Shown here: one piece after another, positions 12,921 through 21,131 of the stretch
How the letters are laid out: every line of letters starts with the position of its first letter
How positions within the stretch are numbered: position 1 is the first letter of the stretch
Assembly (NCBI GenBank): GCA_903825435.1
Contig: CAIKAP010000116.1
Span: 1 to 33,722, forward strand
From: an uncultured Verrucomicrobiota bacterium
GTDB taxonomy: Bacteria > Verrucomicrobiota > Verrucomicrobiia > Palsa-1439
Direction of reading: 5' to 3'
Length of the DNA stretch: 33,722 bases
Program-made: the position numbers and the translations under genes
Notes under the pieces: model-generated
The model's database searches: none
What the model was told of the DNA's origin: nothing
Seen by the model: only the letters and a program-made list of their open reading frames with translations

Positions 12921-14689
12921 CGCTGTTGTAGTTCAAAATCCTCTCTGTCTAATCGTATTACATCTGCCGAGAGGCCAACCAACTGTGCTAATTGTCGATG
13001 GATTTGCTGGCGTTGCTGTTCCAGCCAGCACAGTTCCAGTGTGAGCAGACAGTCCGTCGCTACGGTAATTGGTTCGCCTTTCTGAGTCGGCTGGAGCAAC
13101 AGCGCCGACAACAAACGGTTCTCAGTCTCGTCCGCTTCGTGGAACAAGGAGTTCGGTCCATTCCAATTGCCGCGCGCATGCAAATCGAACGCGCGTAGCA
13201 GTAATGACGCCGCCAGGCTGTCGGTGAGCCACTCGCGGGCGAGTCGTTCTGCCGCCATGTCAAGGAGACGTTCGTCGGTCAACACCAACCGCAGCAGAGT
13301 CACTTCAGCCGGCAAACCTTCGGGGTGCGGCGATTCCTTCGCTGGCTCGGGCGGTTCTTCGTGAGGGCGCGGGCCGTGACGGGCGAAGTCTTTCATCTTG
13401 CGGCGCAGGACCTCCTCGCGTACTTCGAGGCGGGAGGCGGTGCGTTGGGCGAAAGTGGCTTGGAGGATCGGGTCTCGGATGCGGCAAAGCCACGGTGTCA
13501 TCTGGTCGGAGATCTGGACCTTGCCGCGTTCGGTGCGGGCGTCGTGTTGGCGCGCGAGCCGTTGCAGAAGGAAATCGAAAAAGCCCAATGCGCCGTCGAG
13601 TAGATCGCGCAGTTTCTCCGGGCCGTGTTGCTTGAGGAAACTGTCCGGGTCGTGCCCTTCGGGCAGCAGGGCGACGCGGATGCCGGCGCCGAGTTCCCAG
13701 AGCGGCTCGGCGTTGCGGACGGCAGCGTTCTGACCGGGCTCGTCGCCGTCGAACATCAGGATCACGTCGTCGGCGTGTCGTTTCAGGATGCGGGCGTGCT
13801 GCTCGGTGAACGCGGTGCCTTGCGGTGCGACGACGTTGGCGAATCCGTTCTCATGGCAGGTGATGGTGTCGAGCTGGCCTTCGCAGACGATGGCGACTTT
13901 CTCGTCGAGTATGGCGCGCTTGGCCTTGTTCAGCCCGAACAGGATTTTGCCCTTCTGGAAAATGGCCGTCTCCGGTGAGTTCACGTACTTTGGCTGGTCC
14001 TTCGCGTCGGTCAGGCTGCGCCCGCTGAACGCGACCACTCGGCCTTGGTCGTCGCAGATCGGGAACATCAACCGTCCGCGGAACCGGTCGTAAAATCCGC
14101 CGCTGTCGCGTTTCAACACAAGTCCCGCCGATTCCAGCATCACGGCGGAGAACTTCTTCGTCGCCGCCCACTGCAACAGCGCATCCCAAGCGTCCGGTGA
14201 GTAGCCAAGCTGCCAGCGTTTTACCGTGTCGAAGCCGATGCGGCGTTTGCGCAGGTAGGCCAACGACGAGCTGTCGGCAGGTTGTTTCAGGAGATGTTGG
14301 TGGAAGAACGCAGCGGCCTGTTCGTGGAGCTTGAAGAGCAGATCCTTCTCGTCGCGGCTAGGCGCGCCCTCGGCAGCGTCGAACTCCAGCGTGATGCCGG
14401 CGCGCTCGGCGAGGCGTCGCACGGCATCAGTGAACTGGAGGTTCTCGTGCTGCATGATGAACTTGAACACATCGCCGCCGGCGCCGCAGCCGAAGCAGTG
14501 CCAGATTTGTTTTTGCGGGTGGACGTTGAAGCTTGGTGTCTTTTCCTTGTGGAACGGGCAGAGCGCGATGAGGTTCGCACCACGCCGCTTCAGCGGGAAA
14601 TACGTGCCGATGACCTCGACGATGTCGTTGGCTGCGCGGACTTGTTCGAGGACGTGGTCAGAGATGAAGCCGGGCACAGCGCCTCTCAA
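12890..14689 (-). CDS. dnaG: DNA primase
   Basis: A replicative primase of up to 599 aa (E. coli DnaG 581). The CHC2 zinc-binding domain is at residues 44-68: CPFHKEKTPSF, then WHCFGCGAGGDVF (Cys 44, His 47, Cys 65, Cys 68). The RNA polymerase core follows, then the TOPRIM fold with VAIVCEGQLDTI (catalytic Glu) and LMFDGDEPGQNAA (Asp-x-Asp). The C-terminal part is the helicase-binding region. The start is TTG at 14687-14689, overlapping the cvpA stop, or the GTG four codons later; both are non-ATG, consistent with weak, coupled translation. Promoter control probably lies upstream of cvpA. Confidence 0.97.
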   Translation of the reverse strand: MRGAVPGFISDHVLEQVRAANDIVEVIGTYFPLKRRGANLIALCPFHKEKTPSFNVHPQKQIWHCFGCGAGGDVFKFIMQHENLQFTDAVRRLAERAGITLEFDAAEGAPSRDEKDLLFKLHEQAAAFFHQHLLKQPADSSSLAYLRKRRIGFDTVKRWQLGYSPDAWDALLQWAATKKFSAVMLESAGLVLKRDSGGFYDRFRGRLMFPICDDQGRVVAFSGRSLTDAKDQPKYVNSPETAIFQKGKILFGLNKAKRAILDEKVAIVCEGQLDTITCHENGFANVVAPQGTAFTEQHARILKRHADDVILMFDGDEPGQNAAVRNAEPLWELGAGIRVALLPEGHDPDSFLKQHGPEKLRDLLDGALGFFDFLLQRLARQHDARTERGKVQISDQMTPWLCRIRDPILQATFAQRTASRLEVREEVLRRKMKDFARHGPRPHEEPPEPAKESPHPEGLPAEVTLLRLVLTDERLLDMAAERLAREWLTDSLAASLLLRAFDLHARGNWNGPNSLFHEADETENRLLSALLLQPTQKGEPITVATDCLLTLELCWLEQQRQQIHRQLAQLVGLSADVIRLDREDFELQQRCRQIRQELA

Positions 14690-15276
14690 CGTTGTTTCTT
14701 GTAGCCATCCGCGGTGGGTTCCTCGCGGCGGGGGATTGGTTTCATGAACCAGAGGCTCTCCTGTTGTTGTTTCTCGGCCATGGCGGCAACGGAAGGGAAC
14801 TGTTGCACCACGCGTGCACCGAAACAGGAGTTGCGTGCGACCTGTTCATGCCAGAGCGGACTACGCATGAGCGCCAGCGCGATGCTCAGCCACGCCATCA
14901 CCACCACCATCACCACGGCCCCGAACAGCACGCCGCCCGCATTGTCAAGCCAGGCCGGTAAGCCGTACTTGGATGTGCGGAACATGATCTCGTTGCTGGC
15001 GAAATGACAGGGGATGTACACCACCAGCCCCACAAGCAGGAACGCCTGCAGGTTGGCCGAGTCGGCCTCCACATCGAAGATGTCATGCAACCCATTTCCC
15101 ATCGTCGGGTAAAGAAGCAGCGCCAGAAACGTCATCAACACCCACATCACCGTCCGCAATAGCGACCGTGTCAACCCGGCCCGCAGCCCGGTGTAAAACC
15201 CAAGGAGCACTGCGGTAGCCACGGCATAATCGTACCAATTCAACGTCGTCGGCAATGTGGCGGCGATCACATTCAT
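14686..15276 (-). CDS. CvpA-family inner-membrane protein
   Basis: A 196-aa membrane protein with four hydrophobic segments at roughly residues 15-32, 38-60, 78-96 and 112-136. The first runs NWYDYAVATAVLLGFYTGLRAG, the typical CvpA N-terminal segment with a Gly-containing loop. The C-terminal ~50 residues are soluble and basic. The family was named for colicin V production and is implicated in envelope homeostasis; its biochemical role is unsettled. The stop overlaps the dnaG start. It begins about 100 bp from the divergent lysS start, so both promoters share 15277-15377. Confidence 0.82.
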   Translation of the reverse strand: MNVIAATLPTTLNWYDYAVATAVLLGFYTGLRAGLTRSLLRTVMWVLMTFLALLLYPTMGNGLHDIFDVEADSANLQAFLLVGLVVYIPCHFASNEIMFRTSKYGLPAWLDNAGGVLFGAVVMVVVMAWLSIALALMRSPLWHEQVARNSCFGARVVQQFPSVAAMAEKQQQESLWFMKPIPRREEPTADGYKKQR

Positions 15277-15377
15277 CCTCTTACCATAATACCAATTTTC
15301 GCCACGGCTTCCATATAATTTGTTTCGTTCATTATTGCGTTGCCCGCGCCCTCGCCCGGCGGTATCCTGCGCCCGAC

Positions 15378-16817
15378 ATGGAACCGATCAACGACCAAAC
15401 ACAAGCGCGACTGGAGAAACGCCGCAAGCTGATGGAAAAGGGGATTGCCCCGTACGGCGGACGTTTTGAGACGAGCGAGCGGATCGCCGACGCCCGTCAG
15501 AACGGGACCGACGAACGCGAGGTCCGACTCGCCGGGCGTGTCACTAGCCACCGCGACATGGGCAAGAGCATGTTCTGCGACCTCAAGGATTCCTCGGGCC
15601 GCATCCAGCTTTACGTCCAGAAGAAGGTCCTCAGCGACGAGCAGTTCGACCTATTCAAACATTTTGTGGACCTCGGCGACATCATCGGCGTCACCGGTAA
15701 ACTCTTCACCACGCACGCCGGGGAACTCACTGTCCGCGTCGAGAGCTTCACCATCCTCAGTAAGTCCATTCGACCGTTGCCGAAGGAATGGTACGGCATC
15801 AAGGACACCGAGACCCGCATCCGGCAGCGTTACCTCGACCTGATCCTCAACGACAAAGTCCGTGAGACCTTCCTGATGCGCAGCCGCGTCATCGGACAGA
15901 TCCGCCGCTACCTCGACGAACGCGGTTTCATCGAAGTCGAGACCCCGATGATGCAGCCCATTGCGGGCGGCGCGGCGGCCAAACCGTTCGTCACCCACCA
16001 CGAGGCGCTCGACCTCGACCTATTCCTGCGCGTTGCGCCCGAGTTGTACCTCAAGCGCTTGCTTGTCGGCGGCTATGATAGGGTGTACGAAATCAACCGG
16101 AACTTCCGCAACGAAGGCATCTCCCGCCGGCACAACCCGGAGTTCACGATGCTCGAAGTGTACGAGGCTTACGGCGATTACGAGACGATGATGGGCCTCA
16201 TCCAAGGCATGGTCGTGTCGGTGGCCACGAACGTCCTCGACACGTTGGTCGTGCGCCGGTACGACGGGCAGGAGATTGACCTGCGTCCGCCGTGGAAACG
16301 GATCAGCTACCACGAACTGATCGAGGAACGCGTCGGCAAAGATTGGTTTACGATTTCTCCCGAGGAACGCAAGGCGCGCGCCATCCAGATGGGCGTCGAG
16401 TTCCCGCCGAACTCACCTGACTACGAGGTGAGCAACGCCGTGTACGAGAAAACCATCGAACCGACGCTGCTCAACCCGACATTTGTGACGCACCTGCCCA
16501 CAGAAATTGTTGTGCTGGCAAAACAAAACAAGCAGGATGCCTCCGTCGTGGACGTCTTCGAGTGCGTCATCAACGGCCAGGAGATCGCTCCCGCGTACTC
16601 CGAGCTGAACGACCCCGTCGTCCAGCGCGATCGCCTCCTGCACCAAGCTGCTGGTCACGCCGAGAAACTCGACGAGGATTTCCTTACCGCTCTCGAATAC
16701 GGCATGCCCCCCGCCGGCGGCATGGGCGTCGGCATTGACCGCCTCGTGATGATGCTGACCGGCTCCGAAAGCATCCGCGATGTCATTCTGTTCCCGCTGC
16801 TGCGGCCCCAGACATGA
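15378..16817 (+). CDS. lysS: lysyl-tRNA synthetase (class II)
   Basis: A 479-aa class II aminoacyl-tRNA synthetase that charges tRNA-Lys. The ATG at 15378 begins [18 protein letters not shown], the usual family start; the track ORF extends upstream without support. The OB-fold anticodon domain spans about residues 50-150 ([18 protein letters not shown]). Motif 2 is [20 protein letters not shown], and motif 3 is [21 protein letters not shown] near the end. Length fits bacterial LysS. Its stop TGA overlaps the ATG of a short ORF that resembles the start of a LolC/LolE permease. Confidence 0.97.
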   Translation: MEPINDQTQARLEKRRKLMEKGIAPYGGRFETSERIADARQNGTDEREVRLAGRVTSHRDMGKSMFCDLKDSSGRIQLYVQKKVLSDEQFDLFKHFVDLGDIIGVTGKLFTTHAGELTVRVESFTILSKSIRPLPKEWYGIKDTETRIRQRYLDLILNDKVRETFLMRSRVIGQIRRYLDERGFIEVETPMMQPIAGGAAAKPFVTHHEALDLDLFLRVAPELYLKRLLVGGYDRVYEINRNFRNEGISRRHNPEFTMLEVYEAYGDYETMMGLIQGMVVSVATNVLDTLVVRRYDGQEIDLRPPWKRISYHELIEERVGKDWFTISPEERKARAIQMGVEFPPNSPDYEVSNAVYEKTIEPTLLNPTFVTHLPTEIVVLAKQNKQDASVVDVFECVINGQEIAPAYSELNDPVVQRDRLLHQAAGHAEKLDEDFLTALEYGMPPAGGMGVGIDRLVMMLTGSESIRDVILFPLLRPQT

Positions 16818-16960
16818 CAAAACTTCCCTTCGAACTGTTCCTCGGATTTCGGGATCATCGCGTTGACGGTCTCCTGACCGCGCACTTGATGTTTTCGAAG
16901 GGGTTTGAAGTTGGAGAGAATACAATTCCAGTCTCCACCGCCTTGCAATATATTAGTTAG
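16814..16960 (+). pseudogene. probable 5' remnant of a LolC/LolE-type ABC permease gene
   Basis: A 48-codon ORF starting in an ATGA overlap with the lysS stop and reading [16 protein letters not shown]. The first ~12 residues resemble the N-terminus of lipoprotein-releasing ABC permeases, which typically begin with (K)LPFELFLALRYL, and such genes can follow lysS. After residue ~13 the similarity stops, there is no transmembrane helix, and the frame ends at TAG. I read it as the stump left by a deletion or rearrangement. The alternative is a chance coupled ORF. Confidence 0.4.
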
Positions 16961-16962
16961 GG

Positions 16963-17163
16963 TTACTTCGGCACGACGTTGGAGGCTTTTGGCCCCTTGG
17001 GAGAGTCGAGCAACTCAAACTCCACCGCTTGGCCTTCCTCCAGATTCTTGAACCCGTCTCCACCGATGGAGGAATAATGCACAAACACATCCGGCCCGTT
17101 ATCCTGCTGAATAAAACCGAATCCTTTTTTCGTGTCGAACCACTTCACTTTTCCCTGCGGCAT
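16963..17163 (-). CDS. csp: cold-shock-domain protein (CspA family)
   Basis: A 66-aa single cold-shock-domain nucleic acid chaperone: [18 protein letters not shown] contains RNP1 (KGFGFI), and DVFVHYSSI contains RNP2. It is the standard length. The ATG at 17161-17163 has TAAGGAGA nine bases upstream. It has its own strong promoter (17264-17291) and a ~90-nt leader with a stable hairpin, an arrangement typical of post-transcriptionally controlled cold-shock genes. It converges with lysS. Confidence 0.96.
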   Translation of the reverse strand: MPQGKVKWFDTKKGFGFIQQDNGPDVFVHYSSIGGDGFKNLEEGQAVEFELLDSPKGPKASNVVPK

Positions 17164-17214
17164 ACGTCAGTATCTCCTTACTTCGTTGTTTTGCTTCTCC
17201 GTTGAAATGAAATC

Positions 17215-17237
17215 GCCGTTCCGCACTTCGGAACGGC
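17215..17237 (-). promoter_or_regulatory. 9-bp hairpin in the csp leader
   Basis: GCCGTTCCG (17215-17223), a 5-nt loop, then CGGAACGGC (17229-17237): a perfect stem 50 bases upstream of the csp start and downstream of its predicted transcription start. It may be a leader element influencing mRNA folding or stability. It also lies after uspA and could help terminate that transcript, although only a weak T-rich stretch follows. Confidence 0.55.
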
Positions 17238-17263
17238 ACTCCACTCCAAAGACTTCGCGGGGG

Positions 17264-17291
17264 AGTATATAAACCGCCCTGCCCTTGTCAA
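17264..17291 (-). promoter_or_regulatory. sigma-70 promoter of the csp gene
   Basis: Minus-strand TTGACA (17286-17291), a 16-bp spacer, then TATACT (17264-17269). This is a near-consensus promoter with the predicted start around 17257, giving a ~93-nt leader. It fits a highly expressed housekeeping or cold-shock gene. Confidence 0.8.
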
Positions 17292-17313
17292 GACCGTACC
17301 AGTGACGAAACCG

Positions 17314-17745
17314 TTACAATTCCCGCTTCGACGGCGCCCGCAACAACAGCACCGGTATATCCACAGCGTGTCGCACCTTGTGGACCGCGCTGCCGTACAG
17401 CAAATCAGAGATGAACCGGTGCCCGTGCGTCGTCATCGCGATCAAATCGCACTTCCGGGCGTGTGCCAGTTTCACGATCTCGTCACCGGGGTCACCGTAG
17501 CCGAGCACCGCCTCGACCTCGATCCCCTTCTCGCGTAATTGCGCCGCCAACTTGTCCAAGTACTCGCGATCCTCGCGCACCTCGGGCGAATCGGCGTCCT
17601 CGCTGAAATACCGCGCCGCCCAGCCGTCGGCCACGTGAAACAGGATCAACTTCGCCCCGCTGCACTGCGCCATCGGCACGACATGGCCGAGGATCACCTT
17701 GTCATACTCGGTGCTCTCGACCGGCACCAAGATTGTCTTGTACAT
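17314..17745 (-). CDS. universal stress protein (UspA family)
   Basis: A 143-aa single-domain Usp from the ATG at 17743-17745, beginning MYKTILVPVESTEYDK, the classic family start; AAAGG precedes it. The track's longer start overlaps the mntH stop but has no better signal. The nucleotide-binding end reads LIAMTTHGH, then a loop and PVLLL, which resembles the G-2X-G-9X-G(S/T) ATP-binding pattern only loosely. It lies immediately downstream of mntH and is probably co-transcribed, suggesting a link to metal or oxidative stress. Confidence 0.9.
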   Translation of the reverse strand: MYKTILVPVESTEYDKVILGHVVPMAQCSGAKLILFHVADGWAARYFSEDADSPEVREDREYLDKLAAQLREKGIEVEAVLGYGDPGDEIVKLAHARKCDLIAMTTHGHRFISDLLYGSAVHKVRHAVDIPVLLLRAPSKREL

Positions 17746-17753
17746 GCAACCTT

Positions 17754-19088
17754 TCATTTACCTCCCAACCAGTCGCCGACGGTCTGCGCCAGCAACCACA
17801 AATTCAATCCGACAATAATCGCCGTCACAATCCACGCCAGCAGCTTCACCCACAACGGATTCACGAACTCGCCCATCCGTTTCCGGCTGCACGTGAACTG
17901 CACCAGCGGCACCACCGCGAACGGCAACTGCACGCTTAAAATCACCTGACTCAAAATCAACAGCCGGTAACTCCCCTTGTCGCCCTGCCACAAAATCACC
18001 AGCACCGCCGGAATAATCGCCGTCGTCCGCGTCAACAACCGCCGCATCCACGGCCTCAACCGCAGATGCAAAAAACCTTCCATCACGATTTGCCCCGCCA
18101 GCGTACCCGTCAACGTCGAACTCTGCCCCGACGCGATCAGCGCCACCGCGAACACCGTCGCCGCCGCGCCGCCGAGCAGCGGCACCAACGTCTTGTGCGC
18201 CTCATCGAGCGTCGTAATCACCACGCCGTTCCGGTAAAACACCGCCGCCGCCATCACCAGAATCGCCAGGTTCACAAAAAACGCCGCGTTCAGCGCGAAC
18301 AACGAATCAATCAAATTAAACTTGTTCGCCTGACGCAACCCCTCCGGCGAGCGGTCCACCTTCCGCGTCTGCACCAACGCCGAATGCAAATACAAATTAT
18401 GCGGCATCACCGTCGCCCCGAGAATCGCCATCGCGATATACAAATCCGACGGCGCATCCGGCGACGCGCGATGCCCCGACAACCGCGGCACAAACCCGCG
18501 CAACACACCGCCCCACTCCGGCCTCGACATCACGATCTCCACCAGATAACACGTCCCGATCGTCGCCACCAACGTCACCACCACCGCCTCGATCCACCGC
18601 ATCCCGCGATGTTCCAGCAACAAAATCAGCACCACATCGAACGCCATCAAAAAGACCGCCCACAACAACGGCATCCCCGTCAACAAATGCACACCAATCG
18701 CCCCGCCGAGCATCTCCGCCAAATCGCACGCCGCGATAGCGATCTCACAAAGCACCCACAAAAAAATCGTCACCGGCCTCGGATAAAAATCCCGGCAACA
18801 CTGCGCCAAATCACGCCCCGTCACAATCCCCAACCGCGCCGACAACGCCTGCAACAGCACCGCCATCAAATTCGACGCCACCAACACCCAGATCAACTGA
18901 TACCCGAACCGCGCACCGCCCTCGATATCCGTCGCCCAATTCCCCGGATCCATATAACCGACACAGACCAGATACGCCGGTCCCGAGAACGCCACCATCT
19001 TCCGCCAAAACCCGCGTCGCGACGCTGTTGGCACCGCGACAGAGCCGTGGATTTCCGGCAACGATTGATTGTGAGGCGCATCCTGCAT
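17754..19088 (-). CDS. mntH: NRAMP-family divalent metal (Mn2+/Fe2+) transporter
   Basis: A 444-aa proton-coupled metal importer with about 11 transmembrane segments. The unwound TM1 metal-binding motif is CVGYMDPGNWATDIEGGA (Asp, Asn of DPGN), and the TM6 motif is GATVMPHNLYLHSALVQTR (Met-Pro-His). SGQSSTLTGTLAGQIVMEGF is the conserved C-terminal segment. Length is usual for MntH. The stop overlaps the first ATG upstream of uspA. No MntR or Fur operator was recognised. Minus-strand codons are strongly GC-ending, which creates a long Arg/His-rich shadow ORF opposite. Confidence 0.95.
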   Translation of the reverse strand: MQDAPHNQSLPEIHGSVAVPTASRRGFWRKMVAFSGPAYLVCVGYMDPGNWATDIEGGARFGYQLIWVLVASNLMAVLLQALSARLGIVTGRDLAQCCRDFYPRPVTIFLWVLCEIAIAACDLAEMLGGAIGVHLLTGMPLLWAVFLMAFDVVLILLLEHRGMRWIEAVVVTLVATIGTCYLVEIVMSRPEWGGVLRGFVPRLSGHRASPDAPSDLYIAMAILGATVMPHNLYLHSALVQTRKVDRSPEGLRQANKFNLIDSLFALNAAFFVNLAILVMAAAVFYRNGVVITTLDEAHKTLVPLLGGAAATVFAVALIASGQSSTLTGTLAGQIVMEGFLHLRLRPWMRRLLTRTTAIIPAVLVILWQGDKGSYRLLILSQVILSVQLPFAVVPLVQFTCSRKRMGEFVNPLWVKLLAWIVTAIIVGLNLWLLAQTVGDWLGGK

Positions 19089-19132
19089 TGCCGATACCGA
19101 TAGACCGCGTCGCCACCTTTTGCAACCCCGCG

Positions 19133-19345
19133 TTATGCTCCGGTTTTGTTCCGGCTATTCTGAGAGGTATGAAGCCATTGCTGGACGGCATGAACAACTT
19201 CGCTAGGGGCGGGCTTATTACACATGCCTTTGAGTTCAGACACCTGCCACTTATCATTTTGGTTCTTGACGATGCGAAGCGTGTACTCGCTATCCTTCAC
19301 TGTCACCCGGTAGATGTAGCCCCATATTTCCCGGATGTGCTTCAC
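19133..19345 (-). CDS. small hypothetical protein or gene remnant
   Basis: A 70-codon ORF from a GTG start; the frame is open a further eight codons upstream to a TGA. It contains YIYRVTVKDSEYTLRIVKNQ followed by DKWQVSELKG, which looks like an alternating strand pattern and reads as protein rather than random sequence. I do not recognise the family. No ribosome-binding site is evident. It lies between mntH and the IS1380 transposase, so it may be the 3' part of a gene cut by that insertion. Its codon use is less GC-biased than mntH. Confidence 0.4.
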   Translation of the reverse strand: MKHIREIWGYIYRVTVKDSEYTLRIVKNQNDKWQVSELKGMCNKPAPSEVVHAVQQWLHTSQNSRNKTGA

Positions 19346-19427
19346 AAGGCGGAGGTAGCGAGCTATAGTTCAACCCCATAAACAAAGGCTTTCGTCGCTG
19401 TTGCAGTAACGAAAAACGGAGAATCCA

Positions 19428-20768
19428 ATGGGTGAAGGTAAAAAACAGGCTCTGCGAGTTAGTTTTGACGGACGTTTGCAGTTGGAATTTCATGGCGCGA
19501 ATATCACCTCCGATGCAGGCCTACTGGTGTACCGCGAACTGGATGACGCGCTGGAACTGACCACAAGGAGTGGTGGCCTGTTGGATGATTGGCGCACTGG
19601 GAAGAACACGCAACACTCACTGGTGGCGCTGCTGCGCCAGTCAATCTTTAGTCGTCTGGCGGGATACGAAGACACCAATGACGCGGAACGTCTCGCGATT
19701 GATCCCACCATGCGACAGGTCGTTGGTGGGCGAGCCAGCGAACGCAGCGCCGCCTCCACCAGCCAAATGAGTCGCTTCGAGACGGAGGTGTTGACGCAGC
19801 CGAGGAATCTGGCGGAGTTGACACGGCTGTCGGGAATCTGGATTGAGGAGTTACGGGAACGCCAATCCCTGCAGGAACTGATTCTGGACATGGATAGTTC
19901 GGTCAGTGAAACTTATGGCGAACAAGAAGGCACGGCGTACAACGGGCATTTCGACTGTACCTGCTACCATCCACTGTTCTGCTTCAATCAATTCGGCGAC
20001 GTGGAACGCGCCCTGTTGCGGGCAGGCAATGTCCATAGTGCTAAAGATTGGCGGAGCGTGTTGGAACCGATAGTGGCCCGCTATCGTCGCCAGAAGTTGC
20101 CACGCTACTTCCGAGCGGATGCGGCCTTTGCCAACCCGGAACTCTATGAGTTTCTGGAAGCCGAGGGCTACGAGTATGCCATCCGTCTGCCAGCCAATGA
20201 GGTGTTGCATCGAGAAATCGAGTCATTGTTGACTCGTCCGGTGGGGCGTCCCTCCAACGCGCCGGTGGTTTTGTATGCGGACTTTTTGTATCAGGCGCAG
20301 AGTTGGAAACGCACTCGCCGTGTGGTGGCGAAGGTGGAGTGGCACAAGGGCGAGTTGTTACCTCGCATTGGCTTCATCATCACCAACCTGACTCGGTCAG
20401 CGAAACAAGTAGTGCGGTTCTACAATCAACGTGGCACGGCTGAGCAGTGGATCAAGGAAGGCAAGAACGCCGTCAACTGGACCCGCTTGTCCTGTCACGG
20501 CTTTGCCGACAACCAAGTGAGATTGCAGCTATTTGTGTTGGCGTACAACTTGGGCAACTTTCTGCGTCAGGCCGTGCTGCCCAGAGCGGTGCGGCACTGG
20601 TCGCTGACGACGTTGAAGGAGAAACTCATCAAGATCGGCGCGAAGGTAGTGCGCCATGCGCGACAAGTGATCTTCCAGATGGCAGAGGTGGCAATTCCGC
20701 GTGAATTATTCAGAGCGATTCTGGAGCGGATTGTGCGGCTGAGGTTGCCGACAACGCGGACGGGTTGA
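19428..20768 (+). CDS. IS1380-family transposase
   Basis: A 446-aa DDE transposase (DDE_Tnp_1 group 1). It begins with an N-terminal FDGRLQLEFHGANITSDAGL segment typical of IS1380. The acidic residues are seen in LDMDSSVSETYGEQEGTAY (first Asp), FRADAAFANPELYEFLE (second Asp) and NQRGTAEQWIKEGKNAVNW (Glu). GGAGA precedes the ATG. The protein appears full length. I could not identify the terminal inverted repeats or target duplication by eye, so the ends of the element are undefined; they should lie within ~100 bp of the gene. Confidence 0.92.
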   Translation: MGEGKKQALRVSFDGRLQLEFHGANITSDAGLLVYRELDDALELTTRSGGLLDDWRTGKNTQHSLVALLRQSIFSRLAGYEDTNDAERLAIDPTMRQVVGGRASERSAASTSQMSRFETEVLTQPRNLAELTRLSGIWIEELRERQSLQELILDMDSSVSETYGEQEGTAYNGHFDCTCYHPLFCFNQFGDVERALLRAGNVHSAKDWRSVLEPIVARYRRQKLPRYFRADAAFANPELYEFLEAEGYEYAIRLPANEVLHREIESLLTRPVGRPSNAPVVLYADFLYQAQSWKRTRRVVAKVEWHKGELLPRIGFIITNLTRSAKQVVRFYNQRGTAEQWIKEGKNAVNWTRLSCHGFADNQVRLQLFVLAYNLGNFLRQAVLPRAVRHWSLTTLKEKLIKIGAKVVRHARQVIFQMAEVAIPRELFRAILERIVRLRLPTTRTG

Positions 20769-20942
20769 TGTCGACAGAATGAAATAGCTGCAAAGTGTGC
20801 GTGACGATGGAAGGATTGTGCCGATGAGTGGTCGAAATTCACTGCGGAGTCTGTTGGCGGGCAGAATAACGTGATCCGAGTCAACAAGTCAGGTCGTGGG
20901 ATGGGAAAAATTAAACTTGTGAACAACCCAAGGGAGAATAAA

Positions 20943-21131
20943 ATGACAACAAAGGAACCTAAACAGCCAGCGATGGTCGCCAGCACAGGTCATATGGGAA
21001 ATGTCAGATTAACGCTAGTCGATGTCACGACGGTCGCGTTCCTGCGCCGGTTCGATCAACTTGGTGCTGTCAAATGGGACGCTGAATTGCCGCACTCTGT
21101 TCCGGGCAAAGAGCCAAACGGATTCGTCTGA
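20943..21131 (+). CDS. small hypothetical protein coupled to the Sel1-repeat gene
   Basis: A 62-aa protein starting MTTKEPKQPAMVASTGHMGN, with AAGGGAG 6 bases upstream of the ATG. The longer track ORF lacks a start signal. Its middle, VRLTLVDVTTVAFLRRFDQL, is followed by a polar tail. No domain is recognised. The TGA overlaps the ATG of the next gene (TGATG), so the two are translationally coupled and probably functionally linked. Confidence 0.6.
   Translation: MTTKEPKQPAMVASTGHMGNVRLTLVDVTTVAFLRRFDQLGAVKWDAELPHSVPGKEPNGFV

Noticed and set aside
16818-16962. Terminator between lysS and csp
   Set aside because: Only a 5-bp stem (CGGTC/GACCG) without a T-run was seen; not enough to call.
18066-19103. 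345-aa plus-strand ORF opposite mntH
   Set aside because: It is Arg/His/Gln-rich low-complexity sequence produced by the strong codon bias of mntH on the other strand; no start signal or known domain.
19346-20942. Terminal inverted repeats of the IS1380 element
   Set aside because: I compared both flanks of the transposase gene by eye and found no convincing matching ends, so the element boundaries are left undefined.
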